Source of the DNA: Azonexus fungiphilus
Lineage (GTDB): Bacteria; Pseudomonadota; Gammaproteobacteria; Burkholderiales; Rhodocyclaceae
Length of the DNA stretch: 49,841 bases
Reading direction: 5' to 3'
Assembly: GCF_003634965.1 (NCBI RefSeq)
Contig: NZ_RBXP01000017.1
Coordinates: forward strand, 68,721-118,561
A program made the position numbers and the translations under genes. Position 1 is the first letter of the stretch. Each line of letters starts with the position of its first letter. The notes beneath the pieces were generated by a model. The model made no database searches. It saw only the letters and a list, made by a program, of their open reading frames with translations, and was not told where the DNA came from. This document shows positions 48,172-49,841 of the stretch, in pieces.

Positions 48172-49572
48172 ATGCCCATGAAACCCGTCCGTACCCGTTT
48201 CGCTCCCAGCCCCACCGGCTTCCTCCATATTGGCGGCGCTCGCACCGCGCTGTTTTCCTGGGCCTATGCCCGCCGGCACGGCGGCGTTTTCGTGCTGCGC
48301 ATCGAGGATACCGACGTTGCCCGGTCGACGCCGGAGGCGGTGCAGGCGATCATCGACGGCATGAACTGGCTCGAGCTGACGCATGACGAAGGCCCGTTCT
48401 ACCAGATGCAGCGGATGGACCGCTACAAGGCGGTGATCCAGGAGATGCTGGCGGCCGGCACGGCCTATTACTGCTACACGACGCGCGAGGAGCTCGACGC
48501 GCTGCGTGCCGAGCAGGAGGCGCGCAAGGAAAAGCCGCGCTACGACGGACGCTGGCGTCCGGAGGCCGGCAAGACGCTGCCGACGCCGCCGGCCGACGTG
48601 CCGCCGGTGATCCGCTTCAAGAATCCCAGGGATGGCGTCGTCGCCTGGGACGATGCGGTCAAGGGCCGCATCGAGATCGCCAACGGCGAGCTCGACGACC
48701 TGATCATCGCCCGCGCCGACGGCACGCCGACCTACAACTTCTGCGTCTGCGTGGACGACTGGGACATGGGCATCAGCCACGTCATCCGTGGTGACGACCA
48801 TGTCAACAACACGCCGCGCCAGATCAACATCCTCAAGGCGCTGGGCGCCGAGGTGCCGACCTACGCCCACCTGTCGATGATCCTCGGCGACGACGGCGCC
48901 AAGCTGTCGAAGCGCCACGGCGCGGTGTCGGTGATGCAGTACGACGAGGACGGTTTCCTGCCCGAGGCGGTGATCAACTACCTGGCCCGCCTCGGCTGGT
49001 CGCACGGCGACGACGAGATCTTCTCGCGCCAGCAGTTCGTCGAGTGGTTCGACCTCGATCACATCACCGCCTCGGCCGCCCAGTTCAACACCGAAAAGCT
49101 GCTCTGGCTGAACCAGCACTACATGAAGCAGCTGCCGGCCGCCGAACTCGCCGCCAGGGTCGCTCCGCGCCTGGCCGCGCGCGGCGTCGACGTCAGCGCC
49201 GGGCCGAGCCTGGAAAAAGCCGTCGCGCTCTATGTCGACCGTTGCAACACGCTGAACCTGCTGGCCGACGCCGTCGAGACCTTCTATGTTGCGGTGGCGC
49301 CGTCGGCCGAGTTGCTCGCCCAGCATCTGACGGAAGAGGCGAAGCCGGCGATTGCCGACTTTGCCGCCGGGATCGCCACGGTGGCCTGGGAAATTCCGGC
49401 CATCGCCGCCCTGATCAAGGAGACGGTCGGCAAGCACGGCCTCAAGATGCCGAAGCTGGCGATGCCGCTGCGTGTGCTGCTGACCGGCCAGGCGCAGACG
49501 CCGTCGGTGGATGCGGTGGTCGAGCTGATCGGTCGCGAAGGCGTTCTGGCGGCGCTGCAAAAAAATCTCTGA
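48172..49572 (+). CDS. gltX: Glutamyl-tRNA synthetase
   Basis: 466 residues, normal length. The HIGH-type motif lies in [19 protein letters not shown] and the KMSKS variant is [10 protein letters not shown]. It joins glutamate to tRNA-Glu; a cognate tRNA-Glu lies 180 bases downstream. ATG 48172 is used; ATG 48178 is equally possible because neither has a clear Shine-Dalgarno. A TAGAAT -10-like box lies at 48140-48145. Confidence 0.96.
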   Translation: MPMKPVRTRFAPSPTGFLHIGGARTALFSWAYARRHGGVFVLRIEDTDVARSTPEAVQAIIDGMNWLELTHDEGPFYQMQRMDRYKAVIQEMLAAGTAYYCYTTREELDALRAEQEARKEKPRYDGRWRPEAGKTLPTPPADVPPVIRFKNPRDGVVAWDDAVKGRIEIANGELDDLIIARADGTPTYNFCVCVDDWDMGISHVIRGDDHVNNTPRQINILKALGAEVPTYAHLSMILGDDGAKLSKRHGAVSVMQYDEDGFLPEAVINYLARLGWSHGDDEIFSRQQFVEWFDLDHITASAAQFNTEKLLWLNQHYMKQLPAAELAARVAPRLAARGVDVSAGPSLEKAVALYVDRCNTLNLLADAVETFYVAVAPSAELLAQHLTEEAKPAIADFAAGIATVAWEIPAIAALIKETVGKHGLKMPKLAMPLRVLLTGQAQTPSVDAVVELIGREGVLAALQKNL

Positions 49573-49589
49573 AAATCTCGCGAAGGCCC

Positions 49590-49618
49590 TTTACAAGGGA
49601 AAAGACGGTCCCTATAAT
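49590..49618 (+). promoter_or_regulatory. Sigma-70 promoter for the tRNA-Ala/tRNA-Glu pair
   Basis: TTTACA (49590-49595), 17-base spacer, TATAAT (49613-49618). Confidence 0.85.
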
Positions 49619-49637
49619 GCGGCCTTCTTTCGAGCAG

Positions 49638-49713
<76 letters not shown>

Positions 49714-49748
49714 AGAGCTCGAAAGAATGCAGTAAAAGTTTGGTCCGG

Positions 49749-49824
49749 GTCCCCATCGTCTAGAGGCCTAGGACACTACCCTTTCACGGTAGGTACCGGG
49801 GTTCGAATCCCCGTGGGGACGCCA
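49749..49824 (+). tRNA. tRNA-Glu (anticodon TTC)
   Basis: Acceptor GTCCCCA pairs with TGGGGAC. Anticodon stem CTACC/GGTAG encloses CTTTCAC. Encoded CCA. It lies 35 bases after tRNA-Ala, probably on the same transcript. Confidence 0.95.
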
Positions 49825-49841
49825 AGAATTTGCAGTAAAGC

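Overview
The window reads as a GC-rich betaproteobacterial chromosome, most likely Rhodocyclales (Dechloromonas/Azonexus-like). The grounds are a Sec-type (clade II) nitrous-oxide-reductase cluster with nosB, nosG, nosH and no nosR, two nosZ copies, norEF and ccoG genes, DctA, and ordinary betaproteobacterial tRNA and gltX neighbourhoods. The taxon is inference. No 16S gene is present.

Layout. 1-17.4 kb is a denitrification block on the + strand: a 5'-truncated nosZ, a three-gene sensor/regulator cassette (haem-c hybrid kinase, REC-kinase, NarL-type regulator), a second nosZ with the same protein sequence, two c-type cytochromes, then nosB-D-G-H-F-L-Y and a TlpA-like thioredoxin. The cytochromes and NosG/NosH can carry electrons to NosZ. 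NosD/F/Y/L mature its copper sites. 17.4-24.7 kb holds a BASS-type transporter (+), then a minus-strand iron-uptake unit (FecI sigma, FecR, TonB receptor, PepSY protein) behind a Fur-box-like site, plus a CYTH protein coupled to a deoxyribosyltransferase-like protein. 24.8-28.0 kb has a secreted alpha/beta hydrolase, tRNA-Gly, tRNA-Val and a MocR-type regulator. 28.1-30.9 kb is lower in GC and is an integron cassette array without an integrase: four minus-strand genes (Abi-like, unknown with a tail anchor, HNH nuclease, DUF3806-like), each followed by an attC-like site, one of them internally deleted. 31.1-35.4 kb has norEF diverging from ccoG, a small ccoG-coupled ORF, a GNAT protein and a hexapeptide beta-helix protein. 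35.9-45.6 kb has dctA, an oppB-oppC-oppDF peptide transporter operon, a LysM lytic transglycosylase, dadA and a divergent LysR gene. 45.6-47.9 kb is a degraded polymorphic-toxin/immunity island. 48.0-49.8 kb has tRNA-Val(CAC), gltX, tRNA-Ala and tRNA-Glu.

The most unusual signal is a dispersed palindrome, core TTGACGGTCGACCGTCAA. It recurs at about ten clear sites: between genes, just before start codons, at breakpoints of the toxin island, and inside at least three genes, where it is translated each time in the frame giving (L/P)TVDR(Q/E). The largest copy is a perfect 30-bp palindrome. A 35-bp extended version flanks the toxin island as direct repeats. This looks like an interspersed palindromic element that tolerates insertion into proteins. 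The other notable structures are the nosZ pair bracketing its regulatory cassette, the integrase-less cassette array, and a toxin gene broken at a run of seven G.
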